This document shows, piece by piece, positions 1-12,240 of a stretch of 64,000 nt of DNA; positions within the stretch are counted from its first letter, which is position 1; every line of letters begins with the position of its first letter. Below the pieces are notes generated by a model. That model saw only the letters and a list, made by a program, of their open reading frames with translations. It ran no database searches and was not told the DNA's origin. Origin of the DNA: Tolypeutes matacus (taxonomy: Eukaryota; Chordata; Mammalia; Cingulata; Chlamyphoridae); assembly GCA_026826555.1 (NCBI GenBank), contig JAKSZT010000142.1, positions 1,101,591 through 1,165,590 on the forward strand. The letters are read 5' to 3'. The translations under genes and the position numbers were made by a program.

Positions 1-1090
1 TGCTGTCCATTCCAATATAAAGATTTGCTTAAGAGGAGTGTCACCTTCCTAAAGTAGGAGCACTGACAGAAAGGTACTATTTTTAAACTTCCATCACTAC
101 AATTACTTTCTTATTTGATGCCCAGTACATTAGTGGCAGAGTGTTTTAGCTGCATATTAATATCCGTTTTCCTAATCTTCCTGTTTAATACAACCACAAA
201 TCTAATTTGGTGGTAATATGCCCAATCTTAACAAATTAAATGTCTCAGACTCCTTTGTAGATAGGGATCATTATGTGGTACACTTCTTATCAATGAATAA
301 TGCAAGTGGAATATAGGTTTGTCTCTTTCATGTGGCCTGAAGCTTCAGCTGCCATCCTCAGTTAAAAAGGTGACCTTCAGAATAGAAATATATACTAAGA
401 AGGATAGATTTAAAAAGCCAGGAGAGACTGGGTCCTGACTGATATCTTAGAACTGTCTACCTTGAGGATGCTGTGGACTACCTCTAACAGTTTTTATGTG
501 AGGGAAAAAAAAACCTAAATATTTATTTTGCATAATCTGTTGTTACTTGGATTTTCTATTATACGTGGCTAAATCTGTCTAATATATAAAGCAGTTCTGG
601 GTCCCTGGATAGATCTTGAATTTCCTTTTTGCCTCCATTCTTCATGGAGAAAGTGTGGAGCAAGTGAATTATTTAATGAAAAATAATGATTATTTCTTCC
701 AACTTGCTCCTTTGGCAAAATAGCTGAATTCCCATAAAAAATGGTTCTGTTTTTAAGATGATTTAAAATAGCTGTCCTGATAGTAAATAACTTACGTTAT
801 TTAAAAGGGGTGAGCATTTGAAATATACTGTTAAAAGAGCAGTGATAAAGGATAAGTATCCAAAGCATAAAAATTCAAACTCTTTTTAATGAAAATTGGC
901 TCTTGTACTAGTGGTAAGCAGGGAGTTCTGGTGAGAGATAAATGGGAGGGCTCTAGGGCAAACTTTTCTGTTTGGGAAGATTCATTAAGGATTCAATTGG
1001 TTACATGTATGTCCTTCCATTTCTTCTCTTTTCTTTCTGATCCAATCCATCTAGAATGAGAACTGCAAAGCCAGAGTTTGCCACCAAGAC
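1..1090. other. Intergenic, nothing recognised
   Basis: AT-rich sequence without a convincing open frame or a repeat I can name. Confidence 0.5.
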
Positions 1091-1093
1091 CTT

Positions 1094-1190
1094 TGAGAGA
1101 GAGAGAGAGAGAGGGAGGGAGGGAGGGAGAGAGGGAGGGAGAGAGAGAGAGAGAGGGAGAGAGAGAGAGATAGAGAGGGACAGAGAGAGC
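1094..1190. repeat. (GA)n/(GGGA)n simple repeat
   Basis: About 95 bp of almost pure purine made of GA and GGGA units. The apparent Ser/Leu/Pro-rich and Arg/Glu-rich open frames over it are translations of the microsatellite, not genes. Confidence 0.95.
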
Positions 1191-1814
1191 GAGTTGATTC
1201 TGAATGAAATAGAAGCACCAGAGAGCCAAATTTACTCTCTTCCACAAGGTTATCCCACTTTGAAAAGTCTTTGAGAAGCTGTAGAAAGGCACAAGTTATA
1301 AGATAGTGGTACTATCTTTTCCTTTTGCTAAAAGGATAGGAAAGATACAGTTATGTAATATGTCTAAAAGTGTTGCTCTAAATTGTGTATCCCTTTCTAA
1401 ATATTAATTTTTAAATTCTTCTTCTGAAACTTAGACAAAGTACAAATGTTTGTCATGGAGAAATTAGGTTAACAGATGATAACATAAAAGAGGAAAAAAA
1501 GAACTTTTCACCTATAATACCATCACATATTTAAGAAAGATTATATTAAAATTGTGTTCCCTTGTCTCTTTTTTCACTTAAGAACATAATAAACATTTAC
1601 ATATAAATGTTTCTTATAATTAATCTTCACATAATTTGTGTAGTTATTGTTTAATATATTGTTTAATAATAGAAAATAAATTCCTTATTAGCATGTTTCT
1701 TACATTCATTTCTCCTCTACTCTATTCATTTCTGGAATATAATTCATTATCCTGCAGAGGTATAGGGTTCTTCTGAAGGTAGGTAGCTATATGGTACATA
1801 GCCATAGTTCTCAA

Positions 1815-2060
1815 GGGAGAATGCATGGTATAGCAGAAATCTTACTGACCTTGACATTTACAAAACCGGTTCCTTCATTCACTATTTGTGCGACCTTGGG
1901 CAACACACTTGGTTTCTTTGGGTATCAACTAGGAAATGAGTATGAAAGAATTTATACCCTAATTGTGTAACAGAATTTTTGTGAGAATGAACTGAGAAAG
2001 CAAGCCAAAATGTTCTGTAAATAACAAAGAGCTTTAAAAATCAAAGATATTAATATTATT
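1815..2060 (+). repeat. MIR SINE remnant
   Basis: Diverged match to the MIR core, including the segment equivalent to 'gtgtgaccttgggcaa' (here 'gtgcgaccttgggcaa'), followed by a MIR-like tail. Old mammal-wide SINE. Confidence 0.65.
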
Positions 2061-2089
2061 AACTGAAATAGATTACTTACATACTTTGT

Positions 2090-2250
2090 ATAAGATACTA
2101 TTCTGATTTGCTGTATTTACTCATCATAGCCACTCTGTGATGAAAGCATTACCATTAGCTCCATTTTATAGATAAGAAAAATCAAAGCAGAAAGGCTAAA
2201 TAATTTGCACAAGCTCACAAATTTTTGAATGATAGAAAATTTAAAACCAA
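2090..2250 (-). repeat. MIR SINE remnant, inverted
   Basis: Contains the reverse complement of the MIR 3' half ('ccattttatagataag...' followed by a 'gcacaagctcacaaa'-type segment). Heavily diverged. Confidence 0.55.
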
Positions 2251-2289
2251 TCAGCTTAATTCCAGAGTGTTGGCAGTTTTCCTCTAGAG

Positions 2290-2490
2290 GATTAGAGAGC
2301 ATGGGCTCTGGAATTAGTCCGCCTAGGATCAAATCCCATCTCCAACTAAATTATTCTTTGTGTCTGTTTCATCTTCAGTAAATTGAAGATATAATAGTAC
2401 TGATCTGACCTCTTTGGATTGTCATGAATAGTAAATGAAGTAGTAATACACATAAAGGATTTAGAACAGTGCCTGGGGCAGTGTAGGTAG
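2290..2490 (+). repeat. MIR SINE
   Basis: Well-preserved MIR order: 'agcatgggctctggaatta', a caaatccc block, a tail of the form 'gaacagtgcctggggca'. Direct orientation. Confidence 0.8.
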
Positions 2491-2679
2491 CTCAACTGTT
2501 TAATATTCCTTTTAATGTTGTCAATAAGACCAAATCTTGTAGTGAGTAGTTTCAAATACAAACTTTTTAAACTAATAAATTCACTTTCTTTTCTTTTAAT
2601 ATTGTTTTCCCTTGCATCTCACACCCTTCTCTTCCACTGAAATCTTAAACATATATCATGCTTATGTCTTTATTTCCTA

Positions 2680-3050
2680 GTTGCTTAAGCAAACACCATG
2701 CAATGAGCTGACTTAAACAGGAATTTATTGACTCACAGTTTCAGAGGCCAGAAGGCTTGCTTCCTCCTGGGGTTGACAATCTTTGGGATTCCTTGGATTT
2801 TCTGTCACATGGCAATGAACATGGCAATGTCTTCTCCTTTCTCTTCTGGGTTTCACTGACTTCCAGCTTCTGGCTGCTCTTTAGCCATATTGGATTAAGA
2901 CCCACCCTCATTCAGTTTGGACACACCTTAACCAATAACACCTTTAAAGGCCTTATTTACAAATGGGTTCACACCCACAGGACCAGGGGTTGGAACCTGA
3001 ACATGCATTTTGTGGAGGACATGATTCAATCCCCAAAAGTTTGGTTGTAT
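2680..3050 (-). mobile_element. ERVL-MaLR LTR (MLT1-like), antisense
   Basis: Reads as the reverse complement of a MaLR LTR: a 'aggaatttattgactcacag' block (antisense polyadenylation region), 'cagaggccagaag', a 'gattaagacccaccctca' block and 'ggacatgattcaatcccc' at the far end. This block order is typical of MLT1-type LTRs; the subfamily is not resolved. Confidence 0.65.
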
Positions 3051-3129
3051 AAATAAATTTCACTTGTAAGAGATTTAATGTTTGGTAAGCTTAAAACAGA
3101 TTTAAAGGCAATTAATAAACACAATAGCT

Positions 3130-3250
3130 CATTTTTTAAAACTTTTTATTTTGAGATAATTTCAAAGTTACAGAGCAATTACAAAAATAATACAAAAGCC
3201 ATACTGAGAACTCCAGCATAGCACAGCTCATGTTTGAAAGCAGAAAATGC
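3130..3250 (-). repeat. L1 3'-end fragment, antisense
   Basis: 'ctttttattttgagataatttc' followed by an 'aatacaaaag' stretch resembles the antisense 3' UTR of old mammalian L1M families. Short and diverged. Confidence 0.45.
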
Positions 3251-3259
3251 AGGCTTTTT

Positions 3260-5200
3260 ATTTTCATTTCCCTTAAGGGAAACCACTAACCACTAACCCT
3301 GATCTGTTCTATTGAAAATTTAAATGCTCAGAAAAAAAGAACACTATCTTCTTAGGCTATTCCTAATTGTCTCTCTCCCTCTCGGTCTCTGATTGGGATG
3401 CAGTTTAGTTTTGATAAAATGATGTATATAAATTATAGTGTTAGGCAAATAATTTAATATTATGGAAGGGGTTGAGAACCAATTATAGTGTTCGGGATAA
3501 GAAAAGACAATTTCAAACTGACTGCACAAATGCACTAATTTAGTAACCCAAGGGAGGGAGTTCTGAGATAATGGTAGAAATATTGCCTGCCTTAACTATT
3601 GTTATTGAACTCTTTGTTGATCTGATCTCAGGAAATTTGAAAGTTATATACTCTGGAGAGGGGCATAGCATTAAACACATACTCAATGGCTGTATAAGGG
3701 AGAGAGATAAGGCCAGAGTTCTGGTAAGTAAGATTGACTAATGGGCTTGACAACTTCTTACAATCAAAGGAGCAAATAGTTTTTCTACCTAGGACATCAT
3801 TTTGAACTAAATAATCCATCTTTTTCCAGGAAAACTGTTCTAAGACAAAAACCCTAAAAGGGAAAGTATTACATGTATGTGCTAGTTTTACATCCTAGAT
3901 TTCATGAGACAGATTTACTTTTTGATTAGATGATGAGTCCTAATTTAAGTCTGAAAAATATCATCAAGGCAAATCTTTATGAAGATTTTATTAAGATATT
4001 TTTTACAGCAAAAGAATGGAAACAACTTTAGTGTCCAAGAAAAGGATTGGTGGTAGATGGAAGGAGGGTATGGGAGTATTCAGTATCATTACCTCTGAAT
4101 ACCCAAATACTAATTCTTTAAGTGGTCATTATTGTGCAGTGGTGGCATTCATTTTCTTCCTAAGCTCCCTTCTGAAAATTCTTTCTTATATCCTTCACAA
4201 TCTATATTTAAGCTACTTGAAATAAAAATTCTTAATCCATACCATATTAGTTCAGTGGAATATCATGGTTTCTGAAAAAATGGTATTTATAAAAACATAC
4301 CATAAGATGGAAGTTCATTTGATGTTACATTAAATAAAATGACACATCAAAATTAAAACGTTTGTGTTAGAGTGATTGAATTCTGGATATTTTTTTCCTT
4401 TAAAATTTTACTTAGTATTACTATAATATTATTTCAGCAACAAATAGCAATGAGCTATCATTTTTTTAACTCAAGTAATTTATCCCCAAGCAAATCATTT
4501 TCCTCTCTAATTTTTTAGGTGGATATACTCTGTTATCTAAATCCAATTAACTTATCCATTAAGTTTTTGGTAATACATAATTTAGGTAAAAACATTAGGT
4601 AACCAGAATATTGCATTTCTAAGCATATTGAACATTGAATTAGAATTTTTCCTTCAGGGGCTTAGGATGAGGTAATATGAAAAGAAAACAACATAAGACT
4701 GATGTCGTTAAACTAGAATGCTATCATACCATAGAAATTTTGGGTAATTACATTAAGGGTTTGTTTACCAGGAATGATCATATCAAAATAATAGAGTCAA
4801 ATCTAATAAGAACCAGTCAGAAAATACATAGATATTTTCTTTCTTTTATTTACAATCAATAAATCAAGGCAAACATATTTATTTTTTTGCTTCCAGAACT
4901 GAAAATTTAAATTATCAAATAGAATATAGGGATTTTTATCAGATATGAACCATATGAAAATGATCCAAAATATACTCAGATGTGGACATTCTTTAGTCTA
5001 AGTGCCAAAGAGGAACCTAACACTTCCATTTATCTATAGAGTCTGGCCATTTTATCATTGTAAGTGGTCCCATAGATGCTTAATTTTATAAACAGATATA
5101 TATTCAATATCACTAGAGTCATATTTTAAGATTTAGATAATTATATAATTCTGATTGTTTAACTCTACTGCCCTGATCATGGAAGACTCATCTAGTATGT
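3260..5200. other. Intergenic; one weak L1 remnant
   Basis: Mostly unrecognised AT-rich DNA. Around 4008-4330 'gaatggaaacaactttagtgt' and 'ttcagtggaatatcatg' resemble the end of L1 ORF2 ('WKQP...' and 'ME YYA' codons), so a decayed plus-strand L1 3' fragment is possible. No gene seen. Confidence 0.4.
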
Positions 5201-5201
5201 C

Positions 5202-6149
5202 TCAGATTATGCTGGAATTCCCTAGAACTTTCCTCAAAGCTGCCTTTATCTCCTTATTCTGCAGGCTGTACATGAGGGGGTTGAAGAGCTGGGTCACCAT
5301 AGCATACAACAAGGGCACTATTTTTTGCATTCCAGCGGAATGTCTGAGTCCTGGGCTCACATACATGACCATCAGGGAGCCATAGTTCAGTGATACCACA
5401 GCCAAATGAGACCTACTGATGGAGAAGGCCTTATGTCTTCCAGTGGCTGAAGGTACACGCAACACAGCTGATAATACAAGCATATAGGACCCAAGGATGA
5501 ATAGGAAGTTACCAAAGATAACTAAGGAGCTTAGAGTGTAGCAAAGGAGTTGGGTTGTTGGAGCAGAGGCACATGCCAATGCAGATAGTGGTCCGGGGTC
5601 ACATACAACATGGTCAATAATATTTGGGCCAAAGAAGGACAACTGAGAGATGAGAATGATGGGGATCAGGGACCACAGAAATCCACAAAACTAGCAGGAA
5701 ATGACTAGTTTGGCACAGAGATACCCTGTCATGATACTAGGGTAGTGCAAAGGACGGCAGATGGCAAGGTATCGATCAAAGGCCATGACAGCCAAAAGAA
5801 AGCATTCAGATGTGCCCAAGGAGGAAAAGAAATAAAACTGCAGGAAATAACCAGCAAAGGAGATGGTCTTTATCTCTGAGAGGAAGTTGACTAACATCTT
5901 GGGTACCGTAGAAGAAACATACCAGATCTCTAGAAAGGAGAAATTCCCCAGGAACATGTACACAGGGGTGTGGAGTCACTGGTCACACCACAGCACACAG
6001 ACAATAGCCCCATTCCCTGTTATGGTCAGAGCATATATTCTAGTGATGAGTGAGAAGAGAAGGACCTGAACCTGTCACTCACAAGAGAAACCTAGGAGTA
6101 TAAATTCTCTTACAAAAGCAAAGCTGGAAAGTAGCTCGGAGACATTCAT
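5202..6149 (-). pseudogene. Olfactory receptor family 11 pseudogene, OR11H-like
   Basis: A complete, collinear OR reading frame of 316 codons including the stop, from an ATG at 6149-6147 to TGA at 5204-5202. It resembles human OR11H proteins: 'NGAIV' in TM1, '[18 protein letters not shown]' in TM2, '[10 protein letters not shown]' after TM3, 'FGPNIIDHVVCDPGPLSAL' in loop 2 and a C-terminal 'NKEIKAALRKVLG'. Three in-frame nonsense codons kill it: TGA at codon 25 (6077-6075), TGA at codon 58 (5978-5976) and TAG at codon 153 (5693-5691). No frameshift is needed. The first and third stops fall where OR11H proteins usually have Trp and the second where they have Arg. The TM6 motif is changed ('FSISRSHLAVV' instead of 'FSTCGSHLAVV') and TM7 has 'TQLFNPLMY'. 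An intact functional gene is excluded unless the stops are assembly errors. Confidence 0.93.
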
Positions 6150-8205
6150 TAAGTCAGTAATCTGCAAGGTCAAGAGACATGTGATTATCAGTTAGGACTA
6201 GTTTAAACTGTGTTCCTTTTTAAGAATAAAGGAAAGGTAATCTACACAGAGTCATTTCCCTAAAGAAAAAGTGGTTTACCTTTTCCTGGCCATATACTCT
6301 GAGTTTAGGGCACTGTAGGTAGCTGTTAGCAAAGAAATAAACTTTTGCATGTTTTAAATCTCTCCCTAACTATGATACCATGATAGGACTAGGTAAAGTT
6401 AAACTCATTTTGTAAGGGGAGGATGGGGTGGTGGGCCAGGGATGGTCTACAAGAGTTTCTGGCTAACATATAACACAAAATTAGCACTTAATAAACATGT
6501 TAACTTCTTACCTTAAACTCATCCTATAGTGCAATAGATTCAAGAAAGAAAATATTAAGGATAATTTGACTATCTACATCTCAGTTAAAGATATTACTAA
6601 ACATATCTTTTAAATATATTTTACAGTAAGTTGTAAGTTATACCTTTAAAACAAATATCTCTGAATTTTTTGTTGTTGCTTAAGCATCATAAAAATGTAA
6701 TTCCATAATGTTACTTACCAACATTGACTTTAAAAGTTGTAACATTGCAATGTCCTCTGTAGATAACAGTGGCTTTAAGTTTTCCTAACTTTTCACCTAT
6801 GCAGAATTTGCAAAAGAAAAACTAGGTATGGGACTTTATTTTTGAACATTTTTTTCCATAAAATTTCTGGATTGATTTTCCTTATATGCTTGTATAAAAT
6901 TAAGAAAAAATATCCACTACAGAAGATAGATGACAGCAGTCAAATACTTTCCCTGTAAAAAATGGACTTCTTCATTCCACATTCTAATGGAAAAGATATC
7001 ACGGATCTGAGTTCTCTAAATTTTTGTGTGTTTATGGCAATATGCAGGGATATGAGTTGCAGAAATCATGCGGGCTTACATTCTGAGCACAAACACAAAA
7101 TTTTCTAAAGGAGTCTTCCACCAACTTAATCTCCACATCAGTACCCTGGAGAGTCCTTTAGAATGATGTGGTGAAAAATATGTTTGTGCTTCTTTTAGTA
7201 ATATGTATCTCTTTTTAAATGCCCTAAACCAGAAGCAATAAGAAATTATGGAATGAAAGGGGATTGGCACAGCAATGCTCAAAAATGAAGCTATCATGGT
7301 ATTGATCTGGTTTAAATCTCTAAAGGACTGCTTGGTAAACCATATGCGTCTGCCTTCAGCTAAATGGAGAGTTTTATAGCTGCACAATAATTAAGAATGT
7401 ACTTTTAAAAAAATCACATATTCTTCTGGGAATTGGTCTCTATAGTATTGGAAAGTTCTCGTCCAAGCCAATGTTTGTTTGTTTGTTTTGAAATTAATGA
7501 TTACACATTCCCTGAGGAATCAGTAAAGAGCAGTGACAGCTTCTCTGAGGCACTATTATTTGCAAATAGCATACCCATCTGTGAATATGGATTCCAAAGA
7601 GTTTCCAGAAGACACAGTTTGTGGAACAATAAGGCACAGTGTGCCACCAAAAGTTCTGACATTGAAATTGAAGAACATTTCAAATGCCATTGTAAATTGG
7701 TTGGAGGTGACTATGTGGACAGCCTGGTGAGGAAAATGTTGACGTATAGAACACTGCAAGATATTGACAGTAAAATTTGAGAATTTAGAAAAGAACTTTG
7801 AGAAGGACAGCACTGCAGAATTTTTAATATGTGAGGGAAAAGGGCAAGAAGTATCAATATTTAAGTCAATTGGCTAGAATAGTTCAGAAGAATGTGTGAT
7901 TTCCCAGTTAATAGGAAACAAATATTTACTTTCATTGATTAGTGTGCTTTACATTGGGCATTAGATTCTACACAGCACAACTAAAGTGCCCAGATGAGAA
8001 TGAATGCTTATACCATAAAATGTAAAATAATTGAGGGTATCTTATGCCCTAGGAACACTATTCTGTGGAACACAGACAGAGGGACATTTAAAAACAAACT
8101 CCTCACATTGAGAGACTGCAGAGGAAAAAGAGATTATAGAGATTATTCTTTACTATCTTTTATCTTGACCACTTCAGTCCTTAGAAACTCATAAAACAAC
8201 TTTGA
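6150..8205. other. Intergenic, no recognised gene
   Basis: Flank of the OR11H-like pseudogene. An open frame of 115 codons at 7433-7780 (+) and overlapping frames on both strands show no motif I know and no start context; I do not call them genes. No clear repeat is seen here. Confidence 0.45.
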
Positions 8206-8209
8206 TCTT

Positions 8210-8740
8210 ATTTGTCCATGCAAAACCATCAATGGTTTTCATTATTCAAAAATTAGGCCCCAAATTCTCCATAAATTAGCTTCAAATTTCTTTTCCTGTT
8301 TTATCTTTTCTTACTCCCATTAGCAGATATATAGCATTGCATTTCATTCTCTGAATAGCTTTCAATATTCAATATTCATTTCTTTGTAGTAATTTTCTCT
8401 CTTTGGAATTGTCTTTACCTCCATCTATAACTGCAAAATCCCTACCTTTATGTTAAGATCCAGTTCAAATGCCATTTTTTTTAATAATGCTTTCCCTGAA
8501 TCCTCTAACCAAAGGCAAACTTTCCATTCCTGAATTTTCATTTAACCATTTTTATAACCTTCTCATGATGTTTATTGCAAGATGTTTTGTATTATACTTA
8601 ATTGTTTACTTGTTTCTTAACCTCTTATATTTTTAGCTCTTTGAAAGCAGAGAACAGGTATTATTCAACTTTGTATTAAAAAAGGAGATGAAAACACATT
8701 GCATTTATTGATTTACATAAATTATTTGTTGAGTAAATAG
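8210..8740 (+). repeat. L2 LINE 3' region
   Basis: Contains L2-type blocks in order: 'aatggttttcattattca', a 'gccccaaattctcc' block, 'aatgctttccctgaatcc', and 'agctctttgaaagcagagaa'. Old, diverged, direct orientation. Confidence 0.6.
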
Positions 8741-8806
8741 TAGACTTTTTTATTATATCAGTTTTATTATTTGTAAGTAATAAAGCATCAAAGTAGAAGA
8801 CAGCTC

Positions 8807-9024
8807 CAAAGTGCATGACAATATATTACATATATTGTTTGATTAAAAAAAAAAATTTACATGTATCCATTACATTTAATTGAGAAATGTATATATTTAT
8901 TCATCTGTGTTTACTTTTTAGTTTTTAATTGTTTATGTTTTCAATTATTAAATGTACAAAATAAAACAAAAAAAAAAAAAAAAGAAAAAAAAAAACCAAA
9001 AAACTACAAAGTGCATGACAATAT
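8807..9024 (+). mobile_element. 5'-truncated L1 insertion with 18-bp TSD
   Basis: An 182-bp insert (8825-9006) is flanked by perfect direct repeats of 'caaagtgcatgacaatat' at 8807-8824 and 9007-9024. The insert matches the last part of the full-length L1 at 46777-52979: over about 110 bp from the 'tttacatgtatcc' block to 'aaataaa' I count one mismatch (gtttat versus gcttat). It ends in an A-rich tail. The near identity and intact TSD make this one of the youngest events in the window. Confidence 0.93.
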
Positions 9025-9955
9025 GATACTCTATTTACAGATGCTAAAGAAATTCTGAGGAAGGGAGAAAACTAGAGGGGTTAGAAGTGGTTTGGTTATG
9101 AGAGATTTCCTAGAAAGCTCACTGAAGAGATAGCTTGGACTCTGACCTAGAAAAGTTGCTACTCAACCTGGTCAGTGGACCAGTGCTAGTCTATAAACTA
9201 TTTGCTCCCATCCATGATAAGTACAGAAATTAAGAATAAACATTAAGAAACTTTTATAGCAGACTAATTTTATGTGTGTTGAATCTAACAATAAAAATGT
9301 GGGTTTATATTTTTGTATTTCAATTTCTACTTATTCTTTTTTATTTTACAAAACTATTAATCTCCAATGAATTAGAAAAAAAAAAAAAAGCAGGCTCTTC
9401 ACTTCAGATAATTTCAGAAGCAGTGATTTAAAGAACAGGTAGAATTTTATTGAATGAGCAGGGTGTTCTAAGTAGGAGAAACTGTGTGGGTGAAACCTGG
9501 GTGGGAAGGTTGATTTGAAGCTGATAGGGGAAGAGGGAAAGAGTAGAGGACAGAAGTGGGTAGGAAGAAAGTCTTAGGGTAAGAAGACTGCCTGGGTTGA
9601 ACCAGAGAATGGAAGAATAGGCAGGTTTCAGGCCCACCAAATTAACAGTTGCTTCCCTTAGAGTAACGTCAATATAAAAATTTCTCTTTTACAAGATCCA
9701 TACCCAAGTCTTGGAATTCTGCCTCTGTTTTGAGTTCCCAATGCACTTACTACCTAGAAGATCAGTTTTATTATCAATGCACTCTGCCTACACCTACTGC
9801 TTTTAGTCTGTTTTCTTTATCCTCCAATATGTTTTGCCTTGAATAATGTGTTTAAACCATTGGATTATCTTCTCATATTGTTGTCTGGGTATTTACTCTG
9901 CAGTAATTATCATAAAAGGATCAATGCAATAGAGACACACTGTAATGATTTAGAC
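9025..9955. other. Intergenic; possible DNA-transposon remnant
   Basis: 'caacctggtcagtggaccagtg' at about 9165-9190 recalls the end of an old DNA transposon, but I cannot name it. The rest is unrecognised. Confidence 0.3.
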
Positions 9956-9959
9956 TAAT

Positions 9960-10560
9960 TTAATTCCAATTGTCCATTGTTCATAGGTGAAGGAATTATA
10001 TTCAAGTAGGGATTATGTTCAGTGAGTTTGTCCTCACCCTTAATCTGTTAATATATTTTTATAAGCACATATATTTTATGGTCCCATACATCCTTGAGCC
10101 TCTTTATATTTTATTGAGATGTTTTTCTCTTTTCTCTTTAAATTGGATAATTTCTATTGGTCTAGTGTTAAGTTCACTGATTCTTTTCTCTGTTATCTCC
10201 ATTCTACCATTTAAGTCCATGCAGTAATTTTTTTTATTAATTTTAGTTATTTTTCAATTCTAGATATATACTTATCTCTTTTTTATATTTCCAATTTCTC
10301 TGCTGAGATTTCATAACTTTTCATTTATTACAAGCACATTTTATTTTTATTTTTGGGTATAGTTATAACAGCTGCTTTAAAGCCCTTATATAATAATTCC
10401 AACATCTGGTCTCAGTGTTGGTCTCTGTTGATTGTCTTTCCCATGTGAATGGATGACACTTGCCTGGTTCCTCATATATTAAGTAATTTTGGAGTTTATC
10501 TTAGCTATTATAAATGTTATGATGTAGAGACTATGGAATGTTTCATTTCTCTGAAAATTG
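9960..10560 (-). mobile_element. Old L1 fragment, antisense
   Basis: Reads as antisense L1M sequence: 'tttctctgctgagatttc', an 'acagctgctttaaagccc' block, 'attccaacatctggtctca' and 'tctctgttgattgtctttc' in the expected order. No usable frame remains. Confidence 0.65.
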
Positions 10561-10599
10561 ACAAAGTTTTTGGTGTAGCAGGCAATTAAATTGGTGTAC

Positions 10600-10986
10600 T
10601 CAAAATGCAAGCTCTGCTTCGCCTGTGGTGGTGGGGCAGGGGAGCTCAAACCTTAGTTCAGTTATTTTAACCTTAACTTCAAGCTGGTTTGAATCTCCAT
10701 GTGTGGTTCAGGGGTCAGCCAGAGACCTGGGTAGAGTTTTCACTTGGGACACAGAGTGAACTTGGGACTCTGCTTCTCTGGCTGCCTCTTTTCTGGTATT
10801 CCACCCTCATGCCCTGGAGGCTGTGGTTGCTCTGGAGTTTAACTTCCTGGGGAATGTTTTCTAATCAAACCTTAGTCTTACCATCCCGTGCTATTACTCT
10901 AGACTGCCCCAGGCTAATGTCTGTGGAAGCCCAGACACTGGGATGCCCCACTCCACACTCTAATGAAACACAGCCTGAAGCATGGA
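10600..10986. other. Intergenic, unrecognised, moderately GC-rich
   Basis: A 103-codon open frame at 10689-11000 has no recognisable motif and runs into the LTR start. I see no gene. Confidence 0.4.
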
Positions 10987-11329
10987 GCTGCCCTGTGTAA
11001 AATGGACATTTACCAGTTAAAAAGTAACAAACCTCTCTGAAGGAAAAATGTACAAATGGTCCTGTAAACTTTAATCCCCTCAAGGCTGTATACTCTCTTC
11101 CTGTGATAGCATCCCCAAACACCCCGTTTGTGCACTGTATGTAACTTTTGCAGAAACTCTGTTTTTATACCCTATGGAATGTCTTTGTCCTGAGGCCCCT
11201 TATATTCCCCTTCTGAGTGCTAACTTCATACTTTGATCGGCTGCCATCAAAGTCTCTCCTACTCATAAATCCCAATAAAGCTCATGTCTAACAATCTGTC
11301 TAGTGTGTTCTTTGGTCTTACAGCTGCCC
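10987..11329 (+). mobile_element. Solo LTR of an endogenous retrovirus
   Basis: A 329-bp unit (10994-11322) begins TGTGTAA and ends CTTACA. It has a TATA-like 'tttttataccc' at about 11162 and an 'aataaagct' polyadenylation signal at about 11274, the spacing expected for U3-R-U5. It is bracketed by 'gctgccc' at 10987-10993 and 11323-11329. No internal retroviral genes adjoin it, so it is a solo LTR. A 7-bp duplication is longer than the usual 4-6, so one base may match by chance. Family not identified. Confidence 0.65.
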
Positions 11330-11460
11330 CAACCTGTGCCCTTCAAAGTTGGATTGGAACAAGTCATAAAAATGTGAGATTCAGCCCATGCCTGTCCCTT
11401 CTTCTAAATTTTGATTTTCCTTCAAAATCTTTGGTTCACTCGTTGGAGCTGATAAGAAGT

Positions 11461-12167
11461 TGTGGCGGTTTTTAAAAAAAATTTATTTTTATTATTTTTT
11501 TATTTTGTATTTTGTCCAAGGATTATAGCTGTTATCTCTGGGAAGGCTGTTGTATTAGGAGCATATTCCACCATACTGGAAGGAGAACCACATATATATT
11601 TTATATTTAATTGTAGCATTTTGAAGCTCTCGTGGACCCCAGGAAATCTTTTTCTTAAAGCTAATCCATTTCTGTGCATTTAAACCTTTTGTAGGTGGGA
11701 CCTTTTTATTAAAGCGCTCAGTTAAGGGTCTTTGATTAGATTTGTGGGACTCTTATTGTAATCCTTTATAAATGGAGGGGAAAAAGCCACAGAAACAGAA
11801 AAAAACCTCAGAGACAGAGAAAAGCCTCCAGAAGTTGAAATCAATGAACCCAAGAGAGAAAAAAGCCACAGACAGAATAGCCAGAAGCTGAAGGCAAAGA
11901 GGCCTGGAGGAGAAGGGAGCAGATGCTGCCATGTGCCTGTTTGCCCACAGTTGCAGCTTGGAGAGAAAGCACCTTTTAATGAGGGCGCCATGTGCCTGAT
12001 GGTCCACAGCTGCAGCTCAGTGAGAAAGGGTCTCCTGATGATGCCCTTGATTTGGACATTTTCACTGAAAATGAACTGAAAGCTTTTAAGCTAATATATT
12101 CCCATTGTAAAAGCCAACCCATTTCTGGCATAGTGCTTTGGCAGCATTTATCAAAGTAAAACAACAA
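11461..12167 (+). mobile_element. ERVL-MaLR-like LTR
   Basis: Begins 'tgtggcggttt', carries a purine-rich central block of 'aaaaagccacagaaacag' type and ends with 'cccattgtaaaagccaaccc' and 'aaagtaaaaca'. The end matches the LTR at 25415-25872, so the two are one family. The 5' third holds an AT-rich stretch that may be an insertion. Confidence 0.65.
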
Positions 12168-12177
12168 TAAATAGACA

Positions 12178-12240
12178 TAGATAAAGTTTCAGATATAGAT
12201 ATATATTTAGATATAGATATAGATATAGATATGGATATGT
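12178..12240. repeat. (GATATA)n simple repeat
   Basis: Tandem units of 'gatata' with a few interruptions, next to the 3' end of the preceding LTR. Confidence 0.85.

Noticed and set aside
993..1292. Ser/Leu/Pro-rich frames over the GA tract
   Set aside because: They are translations of a microsatellite in several frames on both strands; no gene features.
7433..7813. Overlapping open frames on both strands, up to 115 codons
   Set aside because: No recognised domain, no start context and overlap with each other; could be a decayed processed pseudogene but nothing supports it.
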